NCBI GenBank assembly: GCA_002733105.1 | Contig: NVUI01000006.1 | Span: forward strand, 74,317-112,535 | Direction: 5' to 3' | Origin: Methylophaga sp. | GTDB lineage: Bacteria > Pseudomonadota > Gammaproteobacteria > Nitrosococcales > Methylophagaceae | Length of the DNA stretch: 38,219 bases | Part shown: positions 1 through 8,716 of the stretch, piece by piece | Layout: every line of letters begins with the position of its first letter | Numbering within the stretch: position 1 is the stretch's first letter | Position numbers and translations under genes: made by a program | The notes under the pieces: generated by a model | Seen by the model: only the letters and a program-made list of their open reading frames with translations | The model's database searches: none | Told to the model about the DNA's origin: nothing

Positions 1-51
1 TGTTGTTTTCGGATCAGTTTCCCAATAGAGCAGCAAGAGAATTTGAAATGA
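1..51 (+). CDS. pilS: PilS-like sensor histidine kinase, C-terminal tail (partial)
   Basis: Only the last 16 residues are inside the window, read in frame 1 and ending at TGA 49-51. The tail (CCFRISFP followed by a short polar end) matches the final beta-strand of a histidine-kinase ATPase domain, where a 'G-x-x-F-x-I-x-F/L-P' ending is usual. Its stop overlaps the start of the following response regulator as ATGA, the usual sign of a translationally coupled kinase/regulator pair. Identification as PilS rests mainly on the PilR-like neighbour. The fragment is too short to prove the subfamily. Confidence 0.6.
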   Translation, partial: CCFRISFPIEQQENLK

Positions 52-1406
52 ACCCTCAAGCACTTGTGATTGATGATGAGCCAGATATCCTTGAGTTATT
101 AACAATGACATTATCGGGCATGTCTATTGATTGTGTCGCAGTAGAAAATATTGCTCAGGCTGAACAGGCGATATCACAACAGGCATTTGATTTTTGTCTT
201 ACAGATATGCGATTACCTGATGGTAGTGGCCTTGATTTTGTCAAATATGTCCAACAGTATCAACCTGATCTGCCCATTGCTGTTATTACCGCACATGGCA
301 ATATGGATATGGCAGTTCAAGCTTTAAAAGCGGGTGCATTTGATTTTGTCTCAAAACCTGTAAAACTAAGAATTCTGAAAGATTTAGTTTCAACAGCACT
401 TAAAATATCACCCGTTCAACCGGTGAAAAAAGAACGTAGAACACGGAATCGTTTTTTAGGTGAAACAGCCGTTATTAAAGCACTGCGGGGGAAAATTGCA
501 AAACTTGCACGTAGTCAGGCGCCTGTATATGTGAGTGGTGAATCTGGTACAGGTAAGGAATTGGTAGCAAGACTAATACATGAATTAGGCGCACGGTCGG
601 ATGACCCCTTTATCGCTATTAATTGTGGTGCAATACCTTCCGAGTTAGTCGAAAGTGAATTTTTTGGTCATGTAAAAGGCTCATTTACAGGCGCTGTTAC
701 TGATAAGGATGGCTTATTTCAAGCCGCAGATGGAGGCACCTTGTTTTTAGATGAAGTGGCAGATTTACCACTGATGATGCAGGTAAAGCTACTTCGTGCA
801 ATTCAAGAAAAAGCGATCCGTGCTGTGGGTGGTCATGAAGAGATTGAGGTAGATGTGCGCATTTTGTCTGCAACACATAAAAATCTGGTTGAATGCGTGA
901 AACAGGGGACTTTTCGTGAAGACTTATACTATCGGTTGAATGTGATTGAATTGCATGTCCCTCCTCTACGAGAGCGTCAAGCAGATATTGCCCTTTTAGC
1001 CGATAATATGATGTCTCAATTAGCTTATAAAAATGGACAAGATAAACTAGATTTAACGCCTGAAGCATTAGAGAAGCTACAATCATATTCCTTTCCGGGC
1101 AATGTGCGTGAGTTGGAAAATATCTTAGAGCGTGCTTTGACATGGTCAGAAGATGATGTTATTTCTGCTGAAGATTTGATATTACCTAAACATACAAAGC
1201 TTGAAGCTAAAGAAATTAAGTTAGTCGATAACCATGCTATTTCAAGCGTAGCTAATGATCTTGAAAATCACCTAGAAGAGCAGGAAAAGCAGCTTATTAC
1301 ACAAGCTTTAGAACAAACACGCTGGAATAAAACAGCAGCAGCAAAGAAATTAGGTATTACCTTTCGAGCATTGAGATATAAGCTGAAAAAACTAAATTTA
1401 GAATAG
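48..1406 (+). CDS. pilR: Sigma-54-dependent response regulator, PilR-like
   Basis: NtrC-class activator of about 452 residues. The N-terminal receiver domain has the acidic pair D9-D10 and phosphoacceptor D53 (in LTDMRLPDG). The central AAA+ domain has Walker A GESGTGKE, the sigma-54 contact loop as GSFTGA (first A of the usual GAFTGA replaced by S), Walker B GTLFLDEVADLP, and a Fis-type helix-turn-helix at the C-terminus (NKTAAAKKLGITFRALRYKLKKL). In the family this class activates pilin and type IV pilus genes with RpoN. The ALRYKLKKL ending is typical of PilR. ATG 48 is chosen because it places the receiver beta-1 strand correctly and overlaps the kinase stop; an upstream TTG in frame only adds 15 unrelated residues. 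No pilin gene is in the window, so the target set is inferred. Confidence 0.85.
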   Translation: MNPQALVIDDEPDILELLTMTLSGMSIDCVAVENIAQAEQAISQQAFDFCLTDMRLPDGSGLDFVKYVQQYQPDLPIAVITAHGNMDMAVQALKAGAFDFVSKPVKLRILKDLVSTALKISPVQPVKKERRTRNRFLGETAVIKALRGKIAKLARSQAPVYVSGESGTGKELVARLIHELGARSDDPFIAINCGAIPSELVESEFFGHVKGSFTGAVTDKDGLFQAADGGTLFLDEVADLPLMMQVKLLRAIQEKAIRAVGGHEEIEVDVRILSATHKNLVECVKQGTFREDLYYRLNVIELHVPPLRERQADIALLADNMMSQLAYKNGQDKLDLTPEALEKLQSYSFPGNVRELENILERALTWSEDDVISAEDLILPKHTKLEAKEIKLVDNHAISSVANDLENHLEEQEKQLITQALEQTRWNKTAAAKKLGITFRALRYKLKKLNLE

Positions 1407-1430
1407 TGCTATCTCTAATATTAGGATATT

Positions 1431-2378
1431 TTAATCGTTGGCTAGTGCCACAATATCGCTCACGATGACAGTGTTATTAATCAAAGCATTTTGATGAGCT
1501 TCAGATAGTTTTAAACTGAGCAGTAATTTTATGGTACTTTTTTTGTCATATTCGGATCGCACTACATGACCAATCACTTTTCCTTCTTTATCTGTGATCG
1601 TCTCACCTGGACTGGGTAAAGTGTCTGACTCAGCCGTAGCTTGAAACATTCTTCTACTTGGCGTTCCTAAATAGTGCAGTCTTGCCACAATTTCTTGTCC
1701 TGGATAACATCCTTTGCTAAAACTGACCCCATTGATTAAATCAAGGTTAAGCTGTTGAGGGGTAAATTTCTCTTTACTTTCAGGTAATACCAAGGGGATC
1801 CCAACATTAATATCAAGCAGATCCCACCATTTTTCAGATGTAAGCTGCCATTGCTGCTTTAATAGGTTTTGGCATATTTCAGCGGCTTGTTGTTGTGGAC
1901 ATAAGTATAAAAATTGCTGCGTTGTATTTAGATATTGGATTAAAACGGGGCTATTTTTATTAGTATTTTCTGTTATTAGTCCTTCTTCTGCCTGTTTTAA
2001 GCCAAGACATACGATTTTATCAGTCACATTGGTAATCACTACCTTCGAGCGTAAGATATACATGCTGAGGCGTTGCTGCAATATCGCACACATGTTTTCA
2101 GGTAAAAATATTTGATAATGCTCTTGGTGGCGAATAAGTAAAAACAGGCTAAATAGGCGACCTTTAGCATTGCAAAACCCACTAAGTTGACTTTGGTTAA
2201 TAGCTAGAGCTGATACATCATTGGTCAACAAGTTTTGTAAAAAATCATGAGCGTCAGCCCCCTCAATTTGCAAAACTCCATACTGTGGTAGAGGCATAAA
2301 ACAGGATGTTGCTGCCAGATTTGTATTGATTGGAAGTGTGGATTGTTGATCGAGGATAGTTTGCCAAGTGTCAGCCAT
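1431..2378 (-). CDS. ygfZ: YgfZ/GcvT-like folate-binding Fe-S cluster maintenance protein
   Basis: 315 residues, close to the roughly 326 of the E. coli protein. The family signature K-G-C-Y-P-G-Q-E is present near residue 221 (SKGCYPGQEIVARLHYLG), including the conserved cysteine. The fold is that of the T-protein of the glycine cleavage system. In E. coli YgfZ binds tetrahydrofolate and supports repair or assembly of certain Fe-S enzymes such as MiaB. It converges with pilR (24-base gap) and diverges from the ygfX-like gene, and the ygfZ/ygfX/nadB neighbourhood is common in gammaproteobacteria. ATG at 2378 is the natural start. Confidence 0.92.
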   Translation of the reverse strand: MADTWQTILDQQSTLPINTNLAATSCFMPLPQYGVLQIEGADAHDFLQNLLTNDVSALAINQSQLSGFCNAKGRLFSLFLLIRHQEHYQIFLPENMCAILQQRLSMYILRSKVVITNVTDKIVCLGLKQAEEGLITENTNKNSPVLIQYLNTTQQFLYLCPQQQAAEICQNLLKQQWQLTSEKWWDLLDINVGIPLVLPESKEKFTPQQLNLDLINGVSFSKGCYPGQEIVARLHYLGTPSRRMFQATAESDTLPSPGETITDKEGKVIGHVVRSEYDKKSTIKLLLSLKLSEAHQNALINNTVIVSDIVALAND

Positions 2379-2452
2379 AATGCATATAAATTCAGTAAAA
2401 AAGAGACTATTATATATTACTTAACACTAAGCAAAAAAGGGAATAGAGCTTA

Positions 2453-2890
2453 ATGACAAGGATAGTTTTTAGCATCAGTATTTTTCGGTCTAAAATATTG
2501 TTAACTTATTTAGTGCTTATGCATGGATTGATGATAGTCACTTTAGGCTGTGTACTAGGCGCTAGTGGGTGGATGATATTTATGACTATTATCCTCATCT
2601 TGAGTTTTATTCATTATGGTCAGTACCATCAATGGTTAAAGAATAATAAGTCTCTTGTTCGAGTAGAAAGAGACTCCAATAACAAATGGACATTGATTTA
2701 TAGTAATAATAGTCAGTGTACAAAGTTAAAATTAACCAGTAGTTATGTTTCTCCACAGCTCGTTATATTGTATTTTAGCAAGATATATTTTTGGCAAAGA
2801 TCTACTGTAACAATAATAGTTGACGCAGTTGATGACAAATTATTTCGCCATTTACGATTATATTGTCGAGATCCTAAGACTTTCCAGTAA
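2453..2890 (+). CDS. YgfX-like small inner-membrane protein
   Basis: 145 residues. Two hydrophobic helices lie in the first about 60 residues (one near residues 15-37, one near 40-55), followed by a short basic linker and a beta-rich cytosolic C-terminal half. That architecture and the place between ygfZ and nadB fit the YgfX (CptA, DUF1434) family. In E. coli YgfX pairs with SdhE/YgfY and was reported to affect cytoskeletal proteins, but no sdhE gene is seen here. A Shine-Dalgarno-like AAGGGA lies about 10 bases before ATG 2453. The 3' end overlaps the convergent nadB by 17 bases. The assignment is by architecture and synteny; primary sequence conservation in this family is weak. Confidence 0.6.
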   Translation: MTRIVFSISIFRSKILLTYLVLMHGLMIVTLGCVLGASGWMIFMTIILILSFIHYGQYHQWLKNNKSLVRVERDSNNKWTLIYSNNSQCTKLKLTSSYVSPQLVILYFSKIYFWQRSTVTIIVDAVDDKLFRHLRLYCRDPKTFQ

Positions 2891-4475
2891 TGATGGTATC
2901 AATAGCGGGTTTATCATTATTGGTATTGGGATAATCAAGCGTGTAATGTAAGCCACGGCTTTCTTTACGTTGTAAGGCTGAGTTAATGATCAATTCTGCT
3001 ATATCAGCCAGATTACGTAATTCTAATAAATCACTAGTAATACGATACTGACGGTAATAATCGCTGATTTCCTGTTGCAATAATTTTAGGCGGTTTTGGG
3101 CTTTATGCAACCGTTCATCGCTACGGACAATACCCACGTAATCCCACATGAAACGGCGTAGTTCATCCCAGTTATGACTAACTGCAATAACCTCTTTTGC
3201 GGGTTTAACCCGACTAGCATCCCATGCCGGAATAGTTGATCCTTTACTAGATAAAGGTAATTGCTGGCTAATATGTTGTGCAGCAGAGTGTGCAAATACT
3301 AGACATTCAAGTATTGAGTTACTCGCCATACGATTAGCACCATGTAAACCGGTATAGGCTGTTTCGCCAATGGCATAGAGTCCGGCAATATTGGTACGAC
3401 CATGTATATCTGTCATTAAACCACCACAAGTATAATGTGCAGCAGGTACCACAGGAATGGGCTCAGAGGTCATATCTATGCCAAAATCAAGGCAGCGCCG
3501 ATGAATAGTAGGAAAATGTTGTTCAATAAAGTCTTTAGATTGATGACTAATATCAAGATAGACACAGTCATCACCAAGCCGTTTCATTTCATGATCAATA
3601 GCTCGAGCCACAATATCTCGAGGTGCTAATTCGACTTGGGGATGGAAACGATCCATAAATTGACAGCCATCCGCCAATAATAATTTTGCACCTTCACCAC
3701 GCAAAGCTTCACTAATTAAAAATGACTTTGCTTTAGGATGATACAGACAGGTGGGATGGAATTGAACGAATTCCATATTAGCAACATCACAACCTGCCCG
3801 CCATCCCATAGCAATACCGTCACCAGTAGATACATCTGGATTACTGGTATAGAGATAGACTTTTCCCGCTCCTCCTGTTGCCATGATAGTAATAGGAGCA
3901 GTAAAGGTAAGAGGAGTATCTGCTTTAATGTCTAATACATAACAACCCAAACATTGATTATCTTTATCGCCAAATTGTTTTTGGCTAGTGATAAGATCTA
4001 TACCAATATGGTAAGGGAATAAATGGATATTAGGATGCGCTTGTGCTTTACCTAATAGTGTCGTTTCAACTTCACGACCAGTAGCATCAGCTGAATGAAT
4101 AATACGACGATGGCTATGTCCACCTTCTTGTGTAAGGTGGTAAGTTTCTGAGGTAACACCATCTTTAGTGAATGAGACACCTTGATCGATTAACCATTCG
4201 ATACTTTCACGAGCGTGTTCAACAGTGAAACGAACAACTTGTTCATTACATAAACCTGCGCCTGTTAATAATGTATCATCAACATGAGATTGTAGGGAGT
4301 CCGCTTGGTCAAGAACGACCGATATACCACCCTGGGCATAAAGGGAAGCGCCTTCTTCAAGTTGCTCTTTAGAGAGCACAGCTACTTGAGCATGGTCAGC
4401 TAATTGAAGTGCAAGTGTTAAACCTGCTACACCGCTGCCGATAATAAGAATGTCAAAATGATGAGTTGCAGTCAT
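2874..4475 (-). CDS. nadB: L-aspartate oxidase
   Basis: 533 residues (E. coli NadB about 540). Flavoprotein that oxidises L-aspartate to iminoaspartate, the first step of de novo NAD synthesis, with NadA as the next enzyme. The dinucleotide-binding fold is at the N-terminus (DILIIGSGVAGL), followed by the flavin-contact stretch EGASLYAQGGIS, the HSADATGREVE region, the substrate-loop arginine region around APRDIVARAI, and HYTCGGLMTD before GLYAIGETAYTGLHGANRMASNS. A three-helix C-terminal domain with R-x-x-M-W-D-Y-V-G-I-V-R is intact. It diverges from rpoE with a 135-base gap, the same nadB/rpoE arrangement as in E. coli. Confidence 0.96.
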   Translation of the reverse strand: MTATHHFDILIIGSGVAGLTLALQLADHAQVAVLSKEQLEEGASLYAQGGISVVLDQADSLQSHVDDTLLTGAGLCNEQVVRFTVEHARESIEWLIDQGVSFTKDGVTSETYHLTQEGGHSHRRIIHSADATGREVETTLLGKAQAHPNIHLFPYHIGIDLITSQKQFGDKDNQCLGCYVLDIKADTPLTFTAPITIMATGGAGKVYLYTSNPDVSTGDGIAMGWRAGCDVANMEFVQFHPTCLYHPKAKSFLISEALRGEGAKLLLADGCQFMDRFHPQVELAPRDIVARAIDHEMKRLGDDCVYLDISHQSKDFIEQHFPTIHRRCLDFGIDMTSEPIPVVPAAHYTCGGLMTDIHGRTNIAGLYAIGETAYTGLHGANRMASNSILECLVFAHSAAQHISQQLPLSSKGSTIPAWDASRVKPAKEVIAVSHNWDELRRFMWDYVGIVRSDERLHKAQNRLKLLQQEISDYYRQYRITSDLLELRNLADIAELIINSALQRKESRGLHYTLDYPNTNNDKPAIDTIITGKS

Positions 4476-4529
4476 AGATATTTAAGATACGAGTAGAATG
4501 GAGTTGGTCGATTATATTGCACTGTTTAA

Positions 4530-4557
4530 GGAACAAAGTTAAATCATTATGGTCAAT
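4530..4557 (+). promoter_or_regulatory. Candidate ECF (sigma-E-like) promoter of rpoE
   Basis: GGAACAA at 4530-4536 and TCAAT at 4553-4557 are separated by 16 bases. They resemble the GGAACTT / TC(T/A)(G/A)A pattern of RpoE/AlgU promoters, and rpoE is commonly autoregulated. It lies 54 bases before the rpoE start. The -35 match is imperfect, so this is a suggestion from pattern and context only. Confidence 0.3.
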
Positions 4558-4610
4558 CAAGCTATAAATAAACATAATCTCCGGCAAGTCGGAGTAAGCC
4601 GGAAGAAAGG

Positions 4611-5186
4611 ATGAGTGTGGATCAAGAGCTAGTATTACGGGTGCAGGCGGGTGATAAAAAGGCATTCGATATATTGATTATGAAGTATCAGCAGAGGATT
4701 GTGCATGTGATTACAGGCTTTGTTCATGATCCTGTAGAAGCTTTAGATGTTGCGCAAGAGGCGTTTATAAAAGCGTATCGTGCACTTCCTAATTTTCGTG
4801 GAGATAGTGCTTTTTATACTTGGCTCTATCGAATTGCTATTAATACGGCAAAAAATTATTTAACAGCAGCAGCCCGAAGACCACCGGCAACAGATGTAGA
4901 TGCGATGGATGCTACAAATTTTTATGATGCATCTGAATTAAAAGAATTTGAGACACCTGAAAGTCGATTGATGAGCACTGAGCTTGAACAGACGATTCAT
5001 TCGGCCATTGAAAGTTTGCCAGAAGAGACGGCAACGGCGATTAAATTACGTGAGTTTGAGGGAATGAGCTACGAAGAAATTGCACAAGCAATGGATTGTC
5101 CTATAGGTACAGTACGATCACGTATTTTTCGTGCTCGTGAAGCGATAGACAAACAGATACAAGAAATGATGAGTGAAGGGGAATAA
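4611..5186 (+). CDS. rpoE: RNA polymerase extracytoplasmic sigma factor RpoE/AlgU
   Basis: 191 residues, the same length as E. coli RpoE. Region 2 is seen in DQELVLRVQAGDKKAFDILIMKYQ and the DVAQEAFIKAYRALPNFRGDSAFYTWLYRIAINTAKNYL stretch, and region 4 in LPEETATAIKLREFEGMSYEEIAQAMDCPIGTVRSRIFRAREAI, read here as discontinuous blocks of the family pattern. It directs transcription of envelope-stress genes when freed from RseA. AGAAAGG immediately upstream serves as ribosome binding site. It is the first gene of a five-gene operon with rseA 2 bases downstream. A small hairpin (CTCCG/CGGAG, 4579-4594) precedes the start. Confidence 0.97.
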   Translation: MSVDQELVLRVQAGDKKAFDILIMKYQQRIVHVITGFVHDPVEALDVAQEAFIKAYRALPNFRGDSAFYTWLYRIAINTAKNYLTAAARRPPATDVDAMDATNFYDASELKEFETPESRLMSTELEQTIHSAIESLPEETATAIKLREFEGMSYEEIAQAMDCPIGTVRSRIFRAREAIDKQIQEMMSEGE

Positions 5187-5188
5187 CC

Positions 5189-5755
5189 ATGACGACGGAT
5201 CAAAATATACTATTGTCTGCGTTAGTTGATGGAGAATTGCAAGGTGAGGAATTAGATCAAGTACTGCAATTATTAGCTACAAGTGCACAGGCAAAAATAC
5301 AGCTGGAACGTTACCAACTATCAAGTGATGTGTTGCATGGTTACGGTTCAGGAAATCAGCAACAAGATTTAACTACTCGGCTATCAGCTGCATTAGCAGA
5401 TGAAGTGCAATACACGAAAACGTTAGAGCGCAAGGAAACGTCACAGCTTATCTCATTCCCACAACAATTTTGGAAGCAAACTGCGGGTTTAGCTATAGCG
5501 GCATCAGTTGGTGCATTAGCTGTTGTAGGCGTGATGACTCAACCCCAAAATCAGCTTGTACCGATGGCATCAATAGCCGCGATTGATGACTCTGTTGAAA
5601 CTATGATGGTGGCACAAGCATCTGATCGTTGGACAGTGGATGAACAAGAGGTAGAAGAACGGTTGAACACATATTTACTGGATCACAATGAATATACGAG
5701 TGCATCGGGTGTTTTTTCTTATGCTAGGGTTGTGTCTTATGGTTCGGGGCAATAA
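5189..5755 (+). CDS. rseA: Anti-sigma-E factor RseA/MucA
   Basis: 188 residues. The N-terminal cytosolic sigma-binding part opens with the family pattern LSALVDGELQGEELDQVL. One membrane helix is near residues 91-112 (WKQTAGLAIAASVGALAVVG), and a periplasmic tail follows. In the family the tail is sensed by RseB and cut by DegS-type and RseP proteases to release RpoE. The gene starts 2 bases after rpoE and is followed by rseB 4 bases later, so all three are likely made together. Nothing in the sequence suggests a mucoid-type truncation. Confidence 0.93.
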   Translation: MTTDQNILLSALVDGELQGEELDQVLQLLATSAQAKIQLERYQLSSDVLHGYGSGNQQQDLTTRLSAALADEVQYTKTLERKETSQLISFPQQFWKQTAGLAIAASVGALAVVGVMTQPQNQLVPMASIAAIDDSVETMMVAQASDRWTVDEQEVEERLNTYLLDHNEYTSASGVFSYARVVSYGSGQ

Positions 5756-5759
5756 GTTG

Positions 5760-6746
5760 ATGCGGGCATTATTTCAAATTTTCCTTAGTTTATGTCTGCT
5801 GCTGTCGAGCATGCATGCCTACGCTGATGAAAAAGCAATAAAACTACTTGAACGTACTACTGCAGCAGCGAAACAACTTAATTATGATGGTGTGTTTGGA
5901 TTTCAAGCGGGTGATAAATTACAAACAGTTCGTATTATTCACCGTGCTGATGTACAAGGCGAAGTAGAACGGTTGATATCCCTGAATGGGATAGAAAGAG
6001 AACTGATACGCACTAATGATATGGTGACCTGTATTTATCCTGAAGGTGAATCAGTACAGGCTGACAGGCGACCTTTGGGGCGAGGGTTCCCTGGTGATTT
6101 GTTGAGCCGATTAACAGCCGCTTCAGCCTATTATGATTTAACGTTGGGCAAGCAGAGTCGAGTGGCTGGATATCAAGCACAAGAATTAGTGATAAAGCCA
6201 ATAGACAATTATCGTTATGGTTATCGATTATGGATAGCAAAAGAAAGTGATTTATTATTACAATCAAATTTGATCAGTGATAGAGGAAGTGTGTTAGAAA
6301 AATTCTCTTTTTCATCAGTGAAAATGGGTTTGGATATCACCGAGCAATCATTAACACCTCAAATGAAGGGTAATGAAATGGCATGGCATCGTGCCAAAGC
6401 GAGAATGAAAAGTCATCGTGAAATATCAGCTCATGCAGGGACATCTATCTGGAAAGTGGTATGGTTACCAGAAGGTTTTTCTTTGATTAAGCAACAAAAT
6501 AGACTCAAGGCTAAAAATGGTGCACCTGTAGAGCAACGGGTCTATAGCGATGGCTTAAGTTCAATCTCAGTATTTATTGAAAAAATTCGTGCTAGACATG
6601 GCCACTTACATGGTGGTTCAACAATGGGAGCCGTTAATGTTTTTGGTACTATCATGGATGCCCATTTTGTGACGGTTGTTGGTGAAGTGCCTGCGCGCAC
6701 AGTTGAGAAAATAGGACGCTCGATCAGTCATAGGGATAGTGAATAG
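5760..6746 (+). CDS. rseB: Periplasmic sigma-E regulator RseB/MucB
   Basis: 328 residues from ATG 5760. The start is chosen because it gives a clean signal peptide (LFQIFLSLCLLLSSMHAYA, cut near A24) and follows the rseA stop; the longer in-frame reading would run back into rseA. The mature protein has the MucB/RseB two-domain pattern: an N-terminal LolA-like half (LLERTTAAAKQLNYDGVFGFQ; the YRYGYRLWIAKESDLLLQS stretch), then a smaller C-terminal domain (VVWLPEGFSLIKQ; YSDGLSSISVFIE). In the family it binds RseA and shields it from DegS, and is thought to sense mislocalised lipid or LPS. Confidence 0.93.
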   Translation: MRALFQIFLSLCLLLSSMHAYADEKAIKLLERTTAAAKQLNYDGVFGFQAGDKLQTVRIIHRADVQGEVERLISLNGIERELIRTNDMVTCIYPEGESVQADRRPLGRGFPGDLLSRLTAASAYYDLTLGKQSRVAGYQAQELVIKPIDNYRYGYRLWIAKESDLLLQSNLISDRGSVLEKFSFSSVKMGLDITEQSLTPQMKGNEMAWHRAKARMKSHREISAHAGTSIWKVVWLPEGFSLIKQQNRLKAKNGAPVEQRVYSDGLSSISVFIEKIRARHGHLHGGSTMGAVNVFGTIMDAHFVTVVGEVPARTVEKIGRSISHRDSE

Positions 6747-6748
6747 TT

Positions 6749-7174
6749 ATGATAGAACAACAAGCCAAAGTAGTCAGTGTTAATGAGCAGACTATTTGGT
6801 TAGAGGCGGAGCGCCAATCAACTTGTAGTGAATGTAAAGTAAAGCAAGGATGTGGGACCGGTATGTTAGCTAAACATGTTGGCAAACGTTTTTCGCGTAT
6901 AGCAATAGTCAAAACGAATGATGTCAAGGTGGGTCAACAAGTGCAATTAGCGATCCCTGAAGAAACGCTGTTACAAGGTGCCTTTTTAATGTACATCCTG
7001 CCGTTGAGTTTTATGTTTTTATTTGCACTTATCGCACAAATATTACATTTCAATGAGATGGTAGAAATTTTTGCTGGCTTAATCGGGCTATTTATTGGCT
7101 TTTACTGGGTCAAAATTTGCTTACGTAATAAAAAAGATGGCTTTCAGGCTAGAATAATTGAGGAAAAAATATGA
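6749..7174 (+). CDS. rseC: RseC/SoxR-reducing system family membrane protein
   Basis: 141 residues. The N-terminal soluble part carries three cysteines in the pattern C26-x2-C29-x5-C35-G (TCSECKVKQGCGTG), typical of RseC/RsxC-associated proteins. Two membrane helices follow around residues 74-96 and 100-120. In E. coli RseC belongs to the rpoE operon and, with Rsx/Rnf proteins, keeps SoxR reduced. The gene lies 2 bases after rseB and its stop overlaps the mucD start (ATGA at 7171-7174). Confidence 0.9.
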   Translation: MIEQQAKVVSVNEQTIWLEAERQSTCSECKVKQGCGTGMLAKHVGKRFSRIAIVKTNDVKVGQQVQLAIPEETLLQGAFLMYILPLSFMFLFALIAQILHFNEMVEIFAGLIGLFIGFYWVKICLRNKKDGFQARIIEEKI

Positions 7175-8583
7175 CGCACTATAAAGTTTGGACAGGATTA
7201 CTGATGACTTGTTTATTAAGTCTAAATGTCCATGCTCGTGGCAGCTTACCGGTGTTTACGGAACTGGTTTCTGAAAATGGAGCAGCCGTAGTCAATATCA
7301 GTACAACGACGAGAATAAAGACTCAACGTCAAATGCCTAAACTGCCTCCTAATATGCAAATTCCTGAAGGCACGCCTTTTGAGGATTTATTTAAACACTT
7401 TTTTGATCAGCCAGGTCGGCGACCACAACCGAGAAATGGGCATTCGCTAGGTTCTGGGTTTGTGTTGTCATCAGATGGTTATATTTTGACTAACCACCAT
7501 GTTATTAAAAATGCGGATGAAATTATAGTACGTTTTAGTGACAAAAGTGAATATGAAGCCAAAGTGCTAGGTAGTGATGAGCGCAGTGATGTAGCACTGC
7601 TGAAAGTTGAAGCAACCAATCTTAAAGCGGTAAAACTAGGTGATTCTACCCAGTTAAAAGTAGGGGAATGGGTGCTAGCTATTGGTTCACCTTTTGGCTT
7701 TGACCACTCAGCTACAGCGGGCATAGTGAGTGCTTTAGGTCGTAGTTTACCTAGTGATAGCTATGTACCCTTTATCCAGACTGATGTGGCTATTAATCCT
7801 GGAAATTCAGGTGGACCACTGTTCAATCTTGATGGTGAAGTGGTGGGCATTAATTCGCAGATATACAGCCGTACCGGTGGATTTATGGGAGTGTCGTTTG
7901 CGATTCCCATGAATGTGGTGATGAATGTTGTTACACAAATAAAATCGCAAGGTTATGTCAGTCGAGGTTGGTTAGGTGTTGCTATTCAGAATGTAACGCG
8001 TGAATTAGCCGAGTCATTTGGCTTGGATAAACCGCACGGTGCTTTGATTTCTCGTGTAATGCCAAATAGTCCTGCTTTAAAAGCAGGGTTAGAAGCGGGT
8101 GATGTTATTCTGAAGTTTGATGGTAAAAAAGTGGGTAGTTCATCAGCTTTGCCTCCTATTGTGGGCGGAACTGCAATAGGAAAATCAGTACCGGTTGTCG
8201 TGATGCGAAATAATAAGAAAGAAACGATCCAGGTTGTTGTTGAGCAGCTACCAGAAAGTGAGGACGTCACCTCGTCTAGTAGTATGCCTGGGCGTTTGAT
8301 TGATGATAGGTTAGCCATTGAAATAGCTGATTTAGATGAAGAACAAAAAGAGCAATATGATATAAAAGAGGGGGTTATTGTTGTTAATGTGGCTCAAGGT
8401 GCTGCTGCTGATGCCGGCATTCATGAAGGTGACAGGATATTGAGTATTAATAACCAAAAAATTAAAGATGCACGACACTTCTTAGATATTGCTAAAGAGT
8501 TGCCGGAAGATAAAGCAATTCCAGTGTTAATACAGCGTGGCGATGGTGCTATTTTCCTAGCATTACGTATTGGAAAAGAATAG
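7171..8583 (+). CDS. mucD: Periplasmic Do-type serine protease MucD/DegP
   Basis: 470 residues with a signal peptide (cleavage after the HA at about residue 22). Trypsin-like catalytic triad: H110 (ILTNHHVI), D140 (DERSDVALLK) and S213 (PGNSGGPLF). Two PDZ domains follow, the first from about residue 265 (RGWLGVAIQNVTRELAESFGL) and the second from about 380. Members degrade or refold damaged envelope proteins. As the last gene of the rpoE operon it matches MucD of Pseudomonas-type clusters, where it dampens AlgU activity. Translational coupling to rseC is indicated by the ATGA overlap. A terminator lies 72 bases after the stop. Confidence 0.95.
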   Translation: MTHYKVWTGLLMTCLLSLNVHARGSLPVFTELVSENGAAVVNISTTTRIKTQRQMPKLPPNMQIPEGTPFEDLFKHFFDQPGRRPQPRNGHSLGSGFVLSSDGYILTNHHVIKNADEIIVRFSDKSEYEAKVLGSDERSDVALLKVEATNLKAVKLGDSTQLKVGEWVLAIGSPFGFDHSATAGIVSALGRSLPSDSYVPFIQTDVAINPGNSGGPLFNLDGEVVGINSQIYSRTGGFMGVSFAIPMNVVMNVVTQIKSQGYVSRGWLGVAIQNVTRELAESFGLDKPHGALISRVMPNSPALKAGLEAGDVILKFDGKKVGSSSALPPIVGGTAIGKSVPVVVMRNNKKETIQVVVEQLPESEDVTSSSSMPGRLIDDRLAIEIADLDEEQKEQYDIKEGVIVVNVAQGAAADAGIHEGDRILSINNQKIKDARHFLDIAKELPEDKAIPVLIQRGDGAIFLALRIGKE

Positions 8584-8654
8584 TCAGCATAAATCATTGC
8601 TAAAGACACGACAGCAACACTGTTTTGCCGTAAAATCTAGCAGTTAGATTATAT

Positions 8655-8690
8655 AATCGGCCAGGATATGTATTCCTGGCCGATTTTTTA
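8655..8690 (+). terminator. Rho-independent terminator after the rpoE operon
   Basis: A perfect 12-base stem (AATCGGCCAGGA, 8655-8666, pairing with TCCTGGCCGATT, 8674-8685) with a 7-base loop runs directly into a T tract (8684-8689). It separates the stress operon from lepA, which starts 27 bases later, so lepA must have a promoter inside this short gap or depend on read-through. Confidence 0.92.
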
Positions 8691-8716
8691 CTGTTTAGAA
8701 GGTGAATTTAATTTTC

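Noticed and set aside
5688-5759. Longer RseB start inside rseA
   Set aside because: It would bury the signal peptide and overlap rseA by 68 bases; ATG 5760 gives a standard exported protein.
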